A DNA stretch of 64,000 nt from Pseudomonas sp. DTU_2021_1001937_2_SI_NGA_ILE_001 (GTDB lineage: Bacteria > Pseudomonadota > Gammaproteobacteria > Pseudomonadales > Pseudomonadaceae): NCBI RefSeq assembly GCF_032463525.1, contig NZ_CP135971.1, forward strand, positions 2,790,001 to 2,854,000, read 5' to 3'. Position numbers and translations under genes: made by a program. The notes under the pieces are model-generated. The model had not been told where the DNA came from and made no database searches. It worked only from the letters and a program-made list of their open reading frames with translations. This document shows, in pieces, positions 9,390 to 17,958 of the stretch (the first letter of the stretch is position 1; each line of letters opens with the position of its first letter).

Positions 9390-10976
9390 ATGCAAGACAA
9401 CCTGATTGAAATCCGCGACCTGCGCGTCGCCTTCAACGGCCGTGAAGTGGTGCACGGGGTCAGCCTCGACATCCGCCGCGGCGAATGCCTGGCGCTGGTG
9501 GGTGAGTCCGGCTCGGGCAAGTCGGTCACCGCGCATTCGATCCTGCGCCTGCTGCCGGCCAAGCACGTCAGCACCCAGGGCTCGATTCGCTACGACGGGC
9601 TCGACCTGGTCAGCGCCAGCGACAAACAACTGCGCAGCCTGCGCGGCAATCGCGTGGCGATGATCTTCCAGGAGCCCATGAGCTCGCTCAACCCGCTGCA
9701 CAGGGTGGAGAAGCAGATCGGTGAAATCCTCGTCACCCACAAGGGCCTCAAGGGCAAGGCGGCCCGGCAGCGCACCCTGGAACTGCTGGAACTGGTGGGC
9801 ATCCGCGACCCGCAGGCGCGCCTGAAGGCCTACCCGCACCAGCTGTCGGGCGGGCAGCGCCAGCGGGTCATGATTGCCATGGCCCTGGCCAACGAACCCG
9901 ACCTGCTGATCGCCGACGAACCCACCACCGCACTGGACGTCACCGTGCAGGTGAAGATCCTCGAACTGCTCAAGTCGTTGCAGCAGCGCCTGAACATGTC
10001 GCTGCTGCTGATCAGCCACGACCTAAATCTGGTGCGCCGCATCGCGCAGCGCGTGTGCGTGATGCGCCAAGGCGAGATCGTCGAGCAGGCCGACTGCCAG
10101 AGCCTGTTCGACAACCCGCAGCATCCCTACAGCCGAATGCTGATCAATGCCGAGCCCGACGGCGAACCGGTGGCCTCACCGCACACCAACACCCTGCTGT
10201 CGGTGCAAGACCTGAAGGTCTGGTTTCCATTGGGCAAGGCGTGGTTCAAGCGCGAGCCGCAATACGTGAAGGCCGTGGACGGGGTGAGCTTCGAGCTGCT
10301 CAAGGGCAAGACCCTGGGCATCGTCGGCGAGTCGGGGTCGGGCAAGTCGACGCTCGGCCAGGCCATCCTGCGCCTGATCGACTCCGAGGGCAGCATTCGC
10401 TTTGGCACCAAGGAACTGAGCCTGCACAGCCAGCACCTGATGCGCCCGCTGCGGCGTCGGCTGCAAGTGGTGTTCCAGGACCCGTTCGGCAGCCTCAGCC
10501 CGCGCATGACCGTGGCGCAGATCATTGCCGAAGGCCTGGTCACCCACGGCATCGGCACACCCACCGAGCGTGAACAAACGGTGATTCGCGTGCTGGGCGA
10601 AGTGGGCCTGGACCCGGCCAGCCGCCACCGCTACCCCCACGAGTTTTCCGGCGGCCAGCGCCAGCGCATTTCCATCGCACGCGCGCTGGTGCTGGAGCCG
10701 GAGCTGATCCTGCTCGATGAACCCACCTCGGCGCTGGACCGCACCGTGCAGAAGCAGATTGTCGCCCTGCTGCGCGACCTGCAGATTCGCCATGGGCTGA
10801 CCTACCTGTTCATCAGCCACGACCTGGCCGTGGTGCACGCCCTGGCGCATGACCTGATCGTCATCAAGGACGGCAAGGTGGTCGAACAGGGCGCATCCCG
10901 CGAGATCTTCGCCGCACCGCAACAGCCCTACACCCAGGAACTGCTGCGCTCCTCGGGGTTGGTGTTTGCCAGCTAG
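9390..10976 (+). CDS. yejF: ABC transporter ATP-binding protein with two fused ATPase domains, YejF-type
   Basis: A 528-aa fusion of two oligopeptide-type ATPases. The first half has Walker A GESGSGKS (near residue 38), signature LSGGQRQR and Walker [13 protein letters not shown]. The second half has [17 protein letters not shown] and [12 protein letters not shown]. Each half ends with the C-terminal segment typical of peptide transporter ATPases ([22 protein letters not shown]). It starts one base after yejE and closes the operon. Fusion of the two ATPases is the usual state of YejF. Confidence 0.95.
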   Translation: MQDNLIEIRDLRVAFNGREVVHGVSLDIRRGECLALVGESGSGKSVTAHSILRLLPAKHVSTQGSIRYDGLDLVSASDKQLRSLRGNRVAMIFQEPMSSLNPLHRVEKQIGEILVTHKGLKGKAARQRTLELLELVGIRDPQARLKAYPHQLSGGQRQRVMIAMALANEPDLLIADEPTTALDVTVQVKILELLKSLQQRLNMSLLLISHDLNLVRRIAQRVCVMRQGEIVEQADCQSLFDNPQHPYSRMLINAEPDGEPVASPHTNTLLSVQDLKVWFPLGKAWFKREPQYVKAVDGVSFELLKGKTLGIVGESGSGKSTLGQAILRLIDSEGSIRFGTKELSLHSQHLMRPLRRRLQVVFQDPFGSLSPRMTVAQIIAEGLVTHGIGTPTEREQTVIRVLGEVGLDPASRHRYPHEFSGGQRQRISIARALVLEPELILLDEPTSALDRTVQKQIVALLRDLQIRHGLTYLFISHDLAVVHALAHDLIVIKDGKVVEQGASREIFAAPQQPYTQELLRSSGLVFAS

Positions 10977-11009
10977 GCCCAATACTGGTCAGAGGCGTCA
11001 CGGGGCTCG

Positions 11010-11100
11010 GTGGGAGCGGCTTTAGCCGCGAAAGGGCCAGGAAATTTACTGCATCTGTTGTGAACATGCGGCAGCTTCGCGGCTGAAGCCGCTCCTACCC
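11010..11100. repeat. REPIN, family A (REP pair)
   Basis: GGGAGCGGCTTTAGCCGCGA near 11012 and TTCGCGGCTGAAGCCGCTCC near 11076 are inverted REP copies flanking about 45 nt. Together they form a long hairpin after yejF. The same pair recurs near 41.9 kb and 56.2 kb. The gap 10977-11298 holds this element, the family B element below and no gene I can support. Confidence 0.85.
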
Positions 11101-11150
11101 GGCCTAACCGAACAGTATTGCAATTAGACCCACTGCTGGTCGATCAGACC

Positions 11151-11238
11151 GTTGGAGCGAGCTTGCTCGCGATGGATGCATCACGTTCACAGCAGGTACA
11201 GTGTTGCCCGCTTTTCGCGAGCAAGCTCGCTCCAACAG
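11151..11238. repeat. REPIN, family B (REP pair)
   Basis: TTGGAGCGAGCTTGCTCGCG at its left end and CGCGAGCAAGCTCGCTCCAA at its right end are inverted copies of a second REP sequence, different from family A, about 50 nt apart. Related pairs lie near 24.3 kb and 26.8 kb. Confidence 0.85.
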
Positions 11239-11298
11239 GTCCGGGGTCACCCACCGTAAGCTTCTGGCGTTTTTCTGGTGAAAGCGGGCGAGTCAGCC

Positions 11299-11469
11299 TC
11301 ACTCGTCCTCATCCGCATAGTGCGAAGGCGGCAGCGAGTTGGGGTACTGGCTGGGGTGCGGGCCGTCATGCTCGGCGTCCTTGTCGGGCTTTTCGGGCGG
11401 CTGGTCTTGCCCGGCAACGCTGTCGCCTTCTGCGCCGGGCTGGCCCCCACGCTGTTCATCGCTGTGCAT
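11299..11469 (-). CDS. Small acidic hypothetical protein (56 aa)
   Basis: A 56-aa frame starting MHSDEQRGGQPGAEG and ending HYADEDE. It is highly polar, rich in D, E, P, G and Q, with no membrane segment, signal peptide or cysteine. It starts 6 nt after the stop of the similar 84-aa gene upstream and has GGAG about 9 nt before the ATG, so the two look like a mini-operon of low-complexity, probably disordered proteins. I do not recognise a family. A competing frame on the same strand (11247-11459) has no such ribosome site. Confidence 0.5.
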   Translation of the reverse strand: MHSDEQRGGQPGAEGDSVAGQDQPPEKPDKDAEHDGPHPSQYPNSLPPSHYADEDE

Positions 11470-11474
11470 GCTCG

Positions 11475-11729
11475 CTACTCCGCGTCGATCAGGCTGTCGG
11501 TCTTCGCCCCACCATTGTCGCGCTGGGTCTGGGCGTCCTGGTCGGAGCCGGGGTTACCCGGTGGCGGGTTCCAGTCCACCGGTCGTTCGCTGTCGGGCTC
11601 GTGCTCCTGGCCCTGCTGGGGCTCGGAAGGCGCGCGGTCGACGCCGGGGGTGGGGCTTTCAGGGGTGTCCGGGGCTTGCTCTGCCGGGCCAGGGTAGGCG
11701 GCGTCCGGGCCGTTGTTTTCGTTCACCAT
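11475..11729 (-). CDS. Small acidic Pro-rich hypothetical protein (84 aa)
   Basis: MVNENNGPDAAYPGPAEQ... is an 84-aa, Pro/Glu/Asp/Gln-rich, probably disordered protein without hydrophobic segments. A strong AAGGAG ribosome site lies about 8 nt before the ATG, which supports a real gene. It is followed after 5 nt by the 56-aa gene. I do not recognise its function. The composition resembles small stress-type soluble proteins, but this is only a resemblance. Confidence 0.6.
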   Translation of the reverse strand: MVNENNGPDAAYPGPAEQAPDTPESPTPGVDRAPSEPQQGQEHEPDSERPVDWNPPPGNPGSDQDAQTQRDNGGAKTDSLIDAE

Positions 11730-12020
11730 GGCTACGCTCCTTTTCTACACCGCAGGAAATCTGCGTGCTTGAAGGTCAGAGGCAGCGTGCCAGGCAGAAG
11801 TGCGGGGGTGATCGACGAGCGGACATCTCGGCGTGGCGTCGACAGGCCTGGGGGCGAGGCCAACGGCGATTCTGTAGCACGCCGCGTCGTTCAGACACCT
11901 GAAGGCAGGGCCGGGTCAGGCGGGTCCCGCGTGGCCTTGCCCGGCAGCGATACCGTAGTCCTGCCTCAAGCGGTGCAGGTATGCTGCACCGCTGGCCGCT
12001 CTCTGTTTCAAGGACCTTTC

Positions 12021-13148
12021 ATGTCGTTCTGGACCCTCGTCGTTACCCTGCTGGCTGTCGGGCTGGTGATCCACTACCTGCGCACGGCGGCGCGCAAGCC
12101 ACAGCTGGTCTATCAGTCCAACCCGGAAAACCAGCAGCTGCTCGCCCAGTTGCCGCGCCTGCGCCAGCGCTTCTGGGTCACGCCCTGGCTGTTCAACGGC
12201 CACTTGCAACTGCTCGGCCTTGGGCTAAAAAAAGCTTTCGCGCCGCGCCTGCAATACGACCGCACCGACACCCTGCGCATGACCGATGGCGGCACCACGG
12301 CGCTGCACTGGCTGGGTGCCGATTTGCCGCCGCAGGTGCCAACCCTGGTGGTGCTGCACACCATCACCGGCTCGCCGCACAGCATGCGCGGCTTCGTCGG
12401 CGACCTGCAGCGGCTGACCGGCTGGCGCGTGGTGTTCTGTGAGCGGCGCGGCCATGGCACCCTGCCGCTGACCAGCGCCAGGTTCAACACTATGGGCGAC
12501 ACCGACGACCTGCGCGAGCAATTGCGCGTGGTCAGCGAGCGCTACCCGCACTCCACGCTCTACGCTGCCGGTATCTCGGCCGGCACCGGCCTGCTGATCC
12601 GCTACCTCGGCGAACAGGGCGCCGACACCCCGCTGCGTGGCGCCTTCGCCTATTGCCCGGGCTATGACATCAGCGTTGCCTTCGCCCGCTCGCGGGCGCC
12701 CTTCACCCGGCTGATGGCGCGAAAGCTGGTGCGCCAGTTCGTCACCCCAAACCGCGAGACCCTGGCGCACCTGTCGAGCTTTGCCGCCCTGGAGAATGCG
12801 CAGAGCCTGGAGGAATTTCACCAGCACCTGTACGAATGCGCCGGTTACCCCAGCCACCAGGCCTTTCTCGAGCACTGCAACCCGATATCGGTGATGACCC
12901 ACGTCAGCATCCCGCTGCTGGTGCTCAATGCCGAAGACGACCCGGTCTGCGTGCTGGACAACGTGCAGGATCACCAAGAGGCCATGGCCAACATGCCGCG
13001 CACCCTGCTGGCAGTCACTTCACGCGGCAGCCATTGCGCCTACCTGGCCGGCTTCAGCGCCTATCCTTGGGCGCATCACCTGGCAGCGGAATTCCTTCAG
13101 GCCTTGCAGGCGCGGGCTGAGCAGCCAGCGCCCACTCGGCCAGCCTAG
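12021..13148 (+). CDS. Alpha/beta hydrolase, YheT-like
   Basis: A 375-aa hydrolase with an N-terminal hydrophobic anchor (FWTLVVTLLAVGLVIHYL). A conserved block LVVLHTITGSPHSMRGFV is followed by the nucleophile elbow GISAG, a likely catalytic Asp in LNAEDDPVC and a His in SRGSHCAYLAG. The family (YheT/ABHD1-like) comprises serine esterases of uncertain substrate. The start at 12021 has AAGGA upstream; the same frame stays open far upstream but without gene-like content. It is transcribed away from the two small acidic genes, separated by about 290 nt in which I see no further gene. Confidence 0.85.
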   Translation: MSFWTLVVTLLAVGLVIHYLRTAARKPQLVYQSNPENQQLLAQLPRLRQRFWVTPWLFNGHLQLLGLGLKKAFAPRLQYDRTDTLRMTDGGTTALHWLGADLPPQVPTLVVLHTITGSPHSMRGFVGDLQRLTGWRVVFCERRGHGTLPLTSARFNTMGDTDDLREQLRVVSERYPHSTLYAAGISAGTGLLIRYLGEQGADTPLRGAFAYCPGYDISVAFARSRAPFTRLMARKLVRQFVTPNRETLAHLSSFAALENAQSLEEFHQHLYECAGYPSHQAFLEHCNPISVMTHVSIPLLVLNAEDDPVCVLDNVQDHQEAMANMPRTLLAVTSRGSHCAYLAGFSAYPWAHHLAAEFLQALQARAEQPAPTRPA

Positions 13149-13172
13149 CCCGCTGCCGCCACTGCTCGCGCC

Positions 13173-13197
13173 CCTGAGGCCTTGCACTGGCCTCAGG
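13173..13197. terminator. Hairpin between convergent genes
   Basis: CCTGAGGCC and GGCCTCAGG form a perfect 9-bp stem around a 7-nt loop, between the hydrolase and the end of the convergent chemoreceptor-like gene, whose stop codon it overlaps. It has no strong T-run on either side; it is a likely transcript end for one or both genes. Confidence 0.55.
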
Positions 13198-14497
13198 AAC
13201 GCATCATGTCCGCCGCCTGCTGCGTAGCTTCGGTGGTGCGGGTCGCCAGCTTGCGCACTTCGTCGGCCACTACCGCGAAGCCCCGCCCGGCCGCGCCAGC
13301 GCGGGCGGCTTCGATGGCCGCGTTGAGGGCCAGCAGGTTGGTCTGGCTGGCGATGCTCTGGATGGTAGTGACGATCTGCGTCAGTTGCGCGATGTTGGCT
13401 TCCAGGCTGCGCTGGTGCTGCGACTCGGCTTCGCGCATGGCCTGTTGCTGGTGCTGCAGCTCAACGTCCACCAGCGCCCCCACCACACGCAGCGGCGCGC
13501 CCTGGGCATCGCGCCTGGTCTGGCCGCGGGCGCGGAACCAGCGATATTCGCCACTCTTCATCTTCAGGCGGTATTCGATATCGAACGGGGTCTTGCCGCT
13601 GCGGTCGGTGAGGTGGGCCTGGAAGGCGGCGATGCTGCGCTCCTTGTCTTCCGGGTGCAGGCGCGACGCCCAACTGTCCAGCACGTCGGGGAATTCTTCG
13701 ACGGTCTCGAAGCCCAGCAGACGGCGGAACTGTGGCGACCACCAGAAGGGGTTCCTCGGGTTGACCGGGTCTCCGGCGATGACCGCCATGTCCCACAGGC
13801 CGTCGGAGAGCATCTCACGGGCCAGTTCGAAGCGGGTGATGATCACGTCGTGCTCTTCGGCGCGCTGCAGTTCGTCATGGATGTCACGCAGCGAACCGGC
13901 CACCCGCAGCGGCATGCCACGGCTGTCGCGCAGGGTTTCACCTTGGGCGTAGAACCAGCGGTAGGTGCCGTTTTTCAGCGCCAGGCGGTTCTTGACCTTA
14001 TAGGGGGTGTTGCCGGTCTTGTCATTGAGGTGACGGGCGAAGGCGTCGAGGGTGGCCTGCTTGTCGTCCGGGTGCAGACGGTCAGCCCAACTGGCCAGGA
14101 CGTTGGGGAAATCCTGCTCGTCGCGAAAACCCAGCATCGCGCGCATCTGCGGCGACCACCAGAAGCGGTTGCGCGGGTTCACCGGGTCGCCAGCCACCAC
14201 TTCCATGTCCCACAGCCCTTCGCTGGAGGCGCGATTGACCAGGTCGAAGCGCGTAGCAGCGGCGCTGGCCGACGCATCGGCCTCGGCCAGCAGATTGCGA
14301 GCGGTTTCCAACTCGCGCTCCAGCTCCAGAATGCGCGCTTTGTCCAGCGCGGCTTGCTGTGCCTGGCCGGTCCAGGCCTCGCGGACCAGCGCCCAGCCGG
14401 CGCCTTCCCGGACCTGGTTGCCGCCGCTGGCGGTGATGCTGTCGATGAGTTGGTCGAGGGCCTGGCGTTCGCCGCGTGGGCGAAATAGTGGAAGCAT
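13193..14497 (-). CDS. PAS-PAS protein with a shortened chemoreceptor (MCP) signalling domain
   Basis: A 434-aa cytoplasmic sensor. It has an N-terminal coiled-coil stretch (about 50-85) and two near-identical PAS/PAC units (about 88-210 and 210-335), each with GLWDM...[16 protein letters not shown] and a PAC half (YRWFYAQGE / YRWFRARGQ). The MCP tip follows: [20 protein letters not shown], then [16 protein letters not shown]. The protein stops about 12 residues after the tip, so most of the descending helix of a normal MCP hairpin is missing. It has no membrane helices. The architecture recalls BdlA-type biofilm-dispersal receptors. The start at 14497 is preferred by homologous layout, but the upstream G-run is a poor ribosome site, and a GTG at 14563 is possible. 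Confidence 0.8.
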   Translation of the reverse strand: MLPLFRPRGERQALDQLIDSITASGGNQVREGAGWALVREAWTGQAQQAALDKARILELERELETARNLLAEADASASAAATRFDLVNRASSEGLWDMEVVAGDPVNPRNRFWWSPQMRAMLGFRDEQDFPNVLASWADRLHPDDKQATLDAFARHLNDKTGNTPYKVKNRLALKNGTYRWFYAQGETLRDSRGMPLRVAGSLRDIHDELQRAEEHDVIITRFELAREMLSDGLWDMAVIAGDPVNPRNPFWWSPQFRRLLGFETVEEFPDVLDSWASRLHPEDKERSIAAFQAHLTDRSGKTPFDIEYRLKMKSGEYRWFRARGQTRRDAQGAPLRVVGALVDVELQHQQQAMREAESQHQRSLEANIAQLTQIVTTIQSIASQTNLLALNAAIEAARAGAAGRGFAVVADEVRKLATRTTEATQQAADMMRS

Positions 14498-14823
14498 CTT
14501 GGGGGGGTACTCTGGGAGGTATGGGGGCGGCCCTGTCCATGGCGCGAACGAGGTGCCAGCCACCGCGAATCAGTGTCCTGTCGCGCAAATAGTGGCACCA
14601 AGCTATCGCTCTGACACACACCGCTGCCCGCGGTTCCGCGCGCTGCGCAACAGCCGTGAAACCGCCGAGCCGCGCCGCCCATCCTGCATCTGCAGGATGG
14701 CCGCCCCCTTATGGATGCCACATACTCGGCACCAGGCCCTGCCCACTCCGGCCGCCCACTGATGACTGAGAGCTGAAAACAGCTCGAACAATAAAAACAA
14801 AGTCGCAGCCAGGTATTCGCCCC

Positions 14824-15804
14824 ATGAGCCCCAACGACGCACGCCTTGTCTCGCTCAGTTTCAGCACTTTCAACAGGCTGATCCTCGAACTTCAGCGCCT
14901 CGCCCAGGACCAGCCGCTGGCCGGTTTCCATCAGCATGCCCTGCAGCAGCTCCAGGCCCTGATCGCCTTCGACAAAGCCTGGTGGGGTCGTGCGGCGGTG
15001 GTGGAAGGTCTGCCCGATGAGCACAGCAGCTACGTGTTCGGCCTGCCGGCGCAGTACGTGGCGGATTGGCAGTCGATCCGCGAGCAGGACCCCACCGTGG
15101 CCCTCACCCACGCCCAGCCGTCACGCTCGGTGCTGGTCGACAGCCAGGCTGCCGATTCAACGCCTGGGCTCAAGTGGCTGGCGCGCCGGCATGGTTTCGG
15201 GCAGTTCCTGTGCATCATCCACATCGACCCGCAGACCCAGCTGCGCGTACACCTGACCCTGTACCGCGCCATTGGCGCGCCCGCCTTCACCGACCACGAG
15301 CGCTTTCTGCTCGACCACCTCATGCCGCACCTGGTGGCCGCCGAAGGCGCCAACCAGATCCGCGCCCTGGTGGCGCTGCGCGAAACCCTCGACACCCCGC
15401 TCACCCTGGCCCTGGCGGTGTGTGACCGCTTTGGCACGCTGCATTACGCCGAGCACGGTTTCGTGCAACGGCTGCTGCTGGAGTGGCCGCAGTGGAGCGG
15501 CCCGCAATTACCCACCGAGGTGCACCCGGAAGGCTACCGGGGCCGCCGGGTGCAGCTTACCTCCACACAAGTGGGCGACCTGTTGCTGCTCTGCGCCAGC
15601 CCGCTACCGGTGCTCGACCAGCTCAGCGCCCGCGAAGCCGACGTGGCCGAGCGTTTCGGCGGCGGCAGCACCTACAAGGAAATCGCGCGTGAGCTGGGCC
15701 TGGCGCCGAACACGGTGCGCCATCACATACGCGGCATCTACGCCAAGCTCGGCGTGAACAGCAAGGCCGGCATCGCCCGCCACCTGCACTCCCCACCCCT
15801 CTGA
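14824..15804 (+). CDS. LuxR-family transcriptional regulator
   Basis: A 326-aa regulator with a C-terminal LuxR helix-turn-helix (about 255-320: LSAREADVAERFGGGSTYKEI, then ELGLAPNTVRHHI and YAKLGVNSKAGIARHL). The N-terminal 240 residues are a GAF-like sensory region (FDKAWWGRA..., FTDHERFLLDHLMPHLVAA) with no autoinducer-binding signature that I can see. It is transcribed just ahead of an outer-membrane protein, an MFS carrier and an HDAC-like hydrolase on the same strand, so it is the probable local regulator (inference). Confidence 0.85.
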   Translation: MSPNDARLVSLSFSTFNRLILELQRLAQDQPLAGFHQHALQQLQALIAFDKAWWGRAAVVEGLPDEHSSYVFGLPAQYVADWQSIREQDPTVALTHAQPSRSVLVDSQAADSTPGLKWLARRHGFGQFLCIIHIDPQTQLRVHLTLYRAIGAPAFTDHERFLLDHLMPHLVAAEGANQIRALVALRETLDTPLTLALAVCDRFGTLHYAEHGFVQRLLLEWPQWSGPQLPTEVHPEGYRGRRVQLTSTQVGDLLLLCASPLPVLDQLSAREADVAERFGGGSTYKEIARELGLAPNTVRHHIRGIYAKLGVNSKAGIARHLHSPPL

Positions 15805-15893
15805 CCCGCGTGCCACACCCTCCCTGCCAACCACTTGGCGGGGTTGGGGGAGCTTTGCCCGCTTCTGCCCACCCACGACAAGGAAACGCCCCC

Positions 15894-16763
15894 ATGCTCA
15901 AACGCTTCGCTCCCTTTTGGCCACTGGCGGCCAGCCTGGCCTACACCCCCTTGCAGGCCGCCGACCTCAACGCCCGGGACTTCTTCTCCGCCCCGGTGGG
16001 CACCAGCCTGGGGGTCGCCTACCTGCCGCTGACCCGGGCCAACAACTACCACGGCCCGGCCGACACCACCGGCAAGGCCGAGCTGTCAGTGAACGCCTTT
16101 GCCTACCGGCAACTGTGGTTCAGCGACATTTGCGGCACCCTGTGCACGCCGCAGTTCATCATTCCCTACGCCGACATCGACGCGACCCTGCCCGGCACCA
16201 CCGGCAGCCGCAGCGAACGCGGCCTGGGCGACCCACAGGTGGGCGGCACGCTGTTCTTCATCAACGACCCGCAAACCCGTACCTACAGCGGCCTGCTGAC
16301 CATGCTCAGCGTGCCGCTCGGCGAATACCACGGGCGCAACCCGGACGTTTCGCCGGGCACCAATCGCTGGATGCTCAACCTCAATTACAACTACACCCAG
16401 GGCCTGGGCGAGAAGTGGGTGGTCGAGGGCAACATCGAAGCCTTCCTCTACGGCAAGAACGATGACTACTACGGCTCGGACCTGGAGCAGAAGCCGCTGT
16501 ACCGCCTGCAGGCCTTCGCCTCCTACGACTTCACCGCCACCACCTACGGCGCGCTGCGCCTGATCCACGCCGATGGCGGCGAGCTGCAACTGCAGGGCCG
16601 CCGCCTGGACGACACGCACCAGCGCTACACCCAGGTCGGCTTCGAGGTCGGTCATTGGTTGGATAGCCGCAACCAGGTGCTGCTGGGCCTGACCCGCAAC
16701 GTGGCCAGCGAAAACACCTTCGCGCAGAACAACCTGTTACTGCGTTTCGTCCACGTGTTCTAA
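15894..16763 (+). CDS. Outer-membrane protein, phenol-degradation MetA-like family
   Basis: A 289-aa exported beta-barrel-like protein with a signal peptide (ending YTPLQAADL). The mature part has alternating aromatic strands, LGDPQVGGTLFF and a C-terminal LLLRFVHVF. This fits the Phenol_MetA_deg family, outer-membrane proteins often found beside catabolic or efflux genes. AAGGAAA lies before the ATG. Two cysteines near the N-terminus (DICGTLCTPQ) could form a disulfide. The MFS gene starts 10 nt after the stop, so the pair probably handles the same compound. Confidence 0.8.
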   Translation: MLKRFAPFWPLAASLAYTPLQAADLNARDFFSAPVGTSLGVAYLPLTRANNYHGPADTTGKAELSVNAFAYRQLWFSDICGTLCTPQFIIPYADIDATLPGTTGSRSERGLGDPQVGGTLFFINDPQTRTYSGLLTMLSVPLGEYHGRNPDVSPGTNRWMLNLNYNYTQGLGEKWVVEGNIEAFLYGKNDDYYGSDLEQKPLYRLQAFASYDFTATTYGALRLIHADGGELQLQGRRLDDTHQRYTQVGFEVGHWLDSRNQVLLGLTRNVASENTFAQNNLLLRFVHVF

Positions 16764-16773
16764 GGAGCCTGCC

Positions 16774-17958
16774 ATGTCTGTTGCCCAATCCACGGGGCTT
16801 GCCCCGCTGCGTCTGGCGGCCATCGTGCTGTTCGCCGCCATCGTCCCGGCCGTGCTGATGACCGCCCCGGCGGTGGCCACCCAATACGCGCTGCAACTGG
16901 GCCTCAACCCGGCGCGCATCGGCCAGCTGCTCAGCGCCGAACTGGCGGTGATGAGCCTGGCGACCCTGCCGGCCTACTACTGGCAGCGCCGCTGCGACTG
17001 GCGGCGCGTGGCCCAGGCCGCCGCCGTACTGTTCATCGTCACCAACCTGGCCTCGGCCTGGACGGCAGACTATGGCCTGTTGATGAGCCTGCGCATCCTC
17101 AGCGCCCTGGGCGGCGGCACGCTGATGGTGGTGTGCATCGCCAGCGCCGCCAGCAGTCGCCAGCCCGAGCGGGTCTATGGCTTGTGGGTCAGCGGCCAGC
17201 TGATTCTCGGCGCCGTAGGGCTGTGGCTATTGCCGCCGCTGTTTGCCAGCTACGGCCTCAGAGCGCTGTACCTGGGCCTGGCAGCGCTGATGCTGGCCTG
17301 CCTGCCGCTGGCCACCGCCTTGCCGCCGCGCGCCCAGCCGCCGGCGCCGCGTCCTGGCCAGCAGCCCGTGGCCCGCAGTCGGCTGGTCGGCGTCTGCGCC
17401 CTGCTCGCGGTGCTGCTGTTCTATGTCGGGCTCAGTGCGGTGTGGACCTTCATCGGCAGTATCGCCAGCGCGGCAGCCATCGACCCGACCAGCAGCGGGC
17501 GCATTCTCTCGGTCGCCACCCTGCTGGGCATCGCCGGTTCACTGTGCGCCACGTTCATCGGCGCCCGCTGGCCGCGGCCATTGCTGCTGGTGGCCGGCTA
17601 TGGGCTGATGGCCCTGGCCGTGGCGCTGCTGCTGGGCCTGCCGGACCTGGCGCGCTTCGCCGTCGCGGCGCTGCTGTTCAAATACACCTGGACCTTCGCC
17701 CTGCCCTTCATCCTCGCCTGCGTAGCCGACATGGATCCGCAGGGGCGGTTGATGAACAGCGTCAACCTGGTGATCGGCGGCGGCCTGGCCCTGGGCCCGG
17801 TGCTCGCCGGCCCGTTGCTGGAGTCCAGCCTGGGCATGAATGCCGTGCTGCTCGGCAGCATTGCCTGCCTGGCCCTGTCCTTGAGCGTGCTGCTGGCGGT
17901 TCGCGCCGGCGCGCCTTCGCCTTCCTCTGTCACTGCCCCCTCTGGAGCCCGACCATGA
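16774..17958 (+). CDS. MFS transporter
   Basis: A 394-aa major-facilitator protein with about 12 hydrophobic segments. It starts with a short polar N-terminus and a helix (LRLAAIVLFAAIVPAVLM). AAGGAG precedes the ATG at good spacing. The substrate is unknown; neighbours suggest an organic compound also handled by the MetA-like outer-membrane protein and the HDAC-like amidohydrolase. The last bases overlap the next start (ATGA at 17955-17958), so the two are coupled. Confidence 0.88.
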   Translation: MSVAQSTGLAPLRLAAIVLFAAIVPAVLMTAPAVATQYALQLGLNPARIGQLLSAELAVMSLATLPAYYWQRRCDWRRVAQAAAVLFIVTNLASAWTADYGLLMSLRILSALGGGTLMVVCIASAASSRQPERVYGLWVSGQLILGAVGLWLLPPLFASYGLRALYLGLAALMLACLPLATALPPRAQPPAPRPGQQPVARSRLVGVCALLAVLLFYVGLSAVWTFIGSIASAAAIDPTSSGRILSVATLLGIAGSLCATFIGARWPRPLLLVAGYGLMALAVALLLGLPDLARFAVAALLFKYTWTFALPFILACVADMDPQGRLMNSVNLVIGGGLALGPVLAGPLLESSLGMNAVLLGSIACLALSLSVLLAVRAGAPSPSSVTAPSGARP

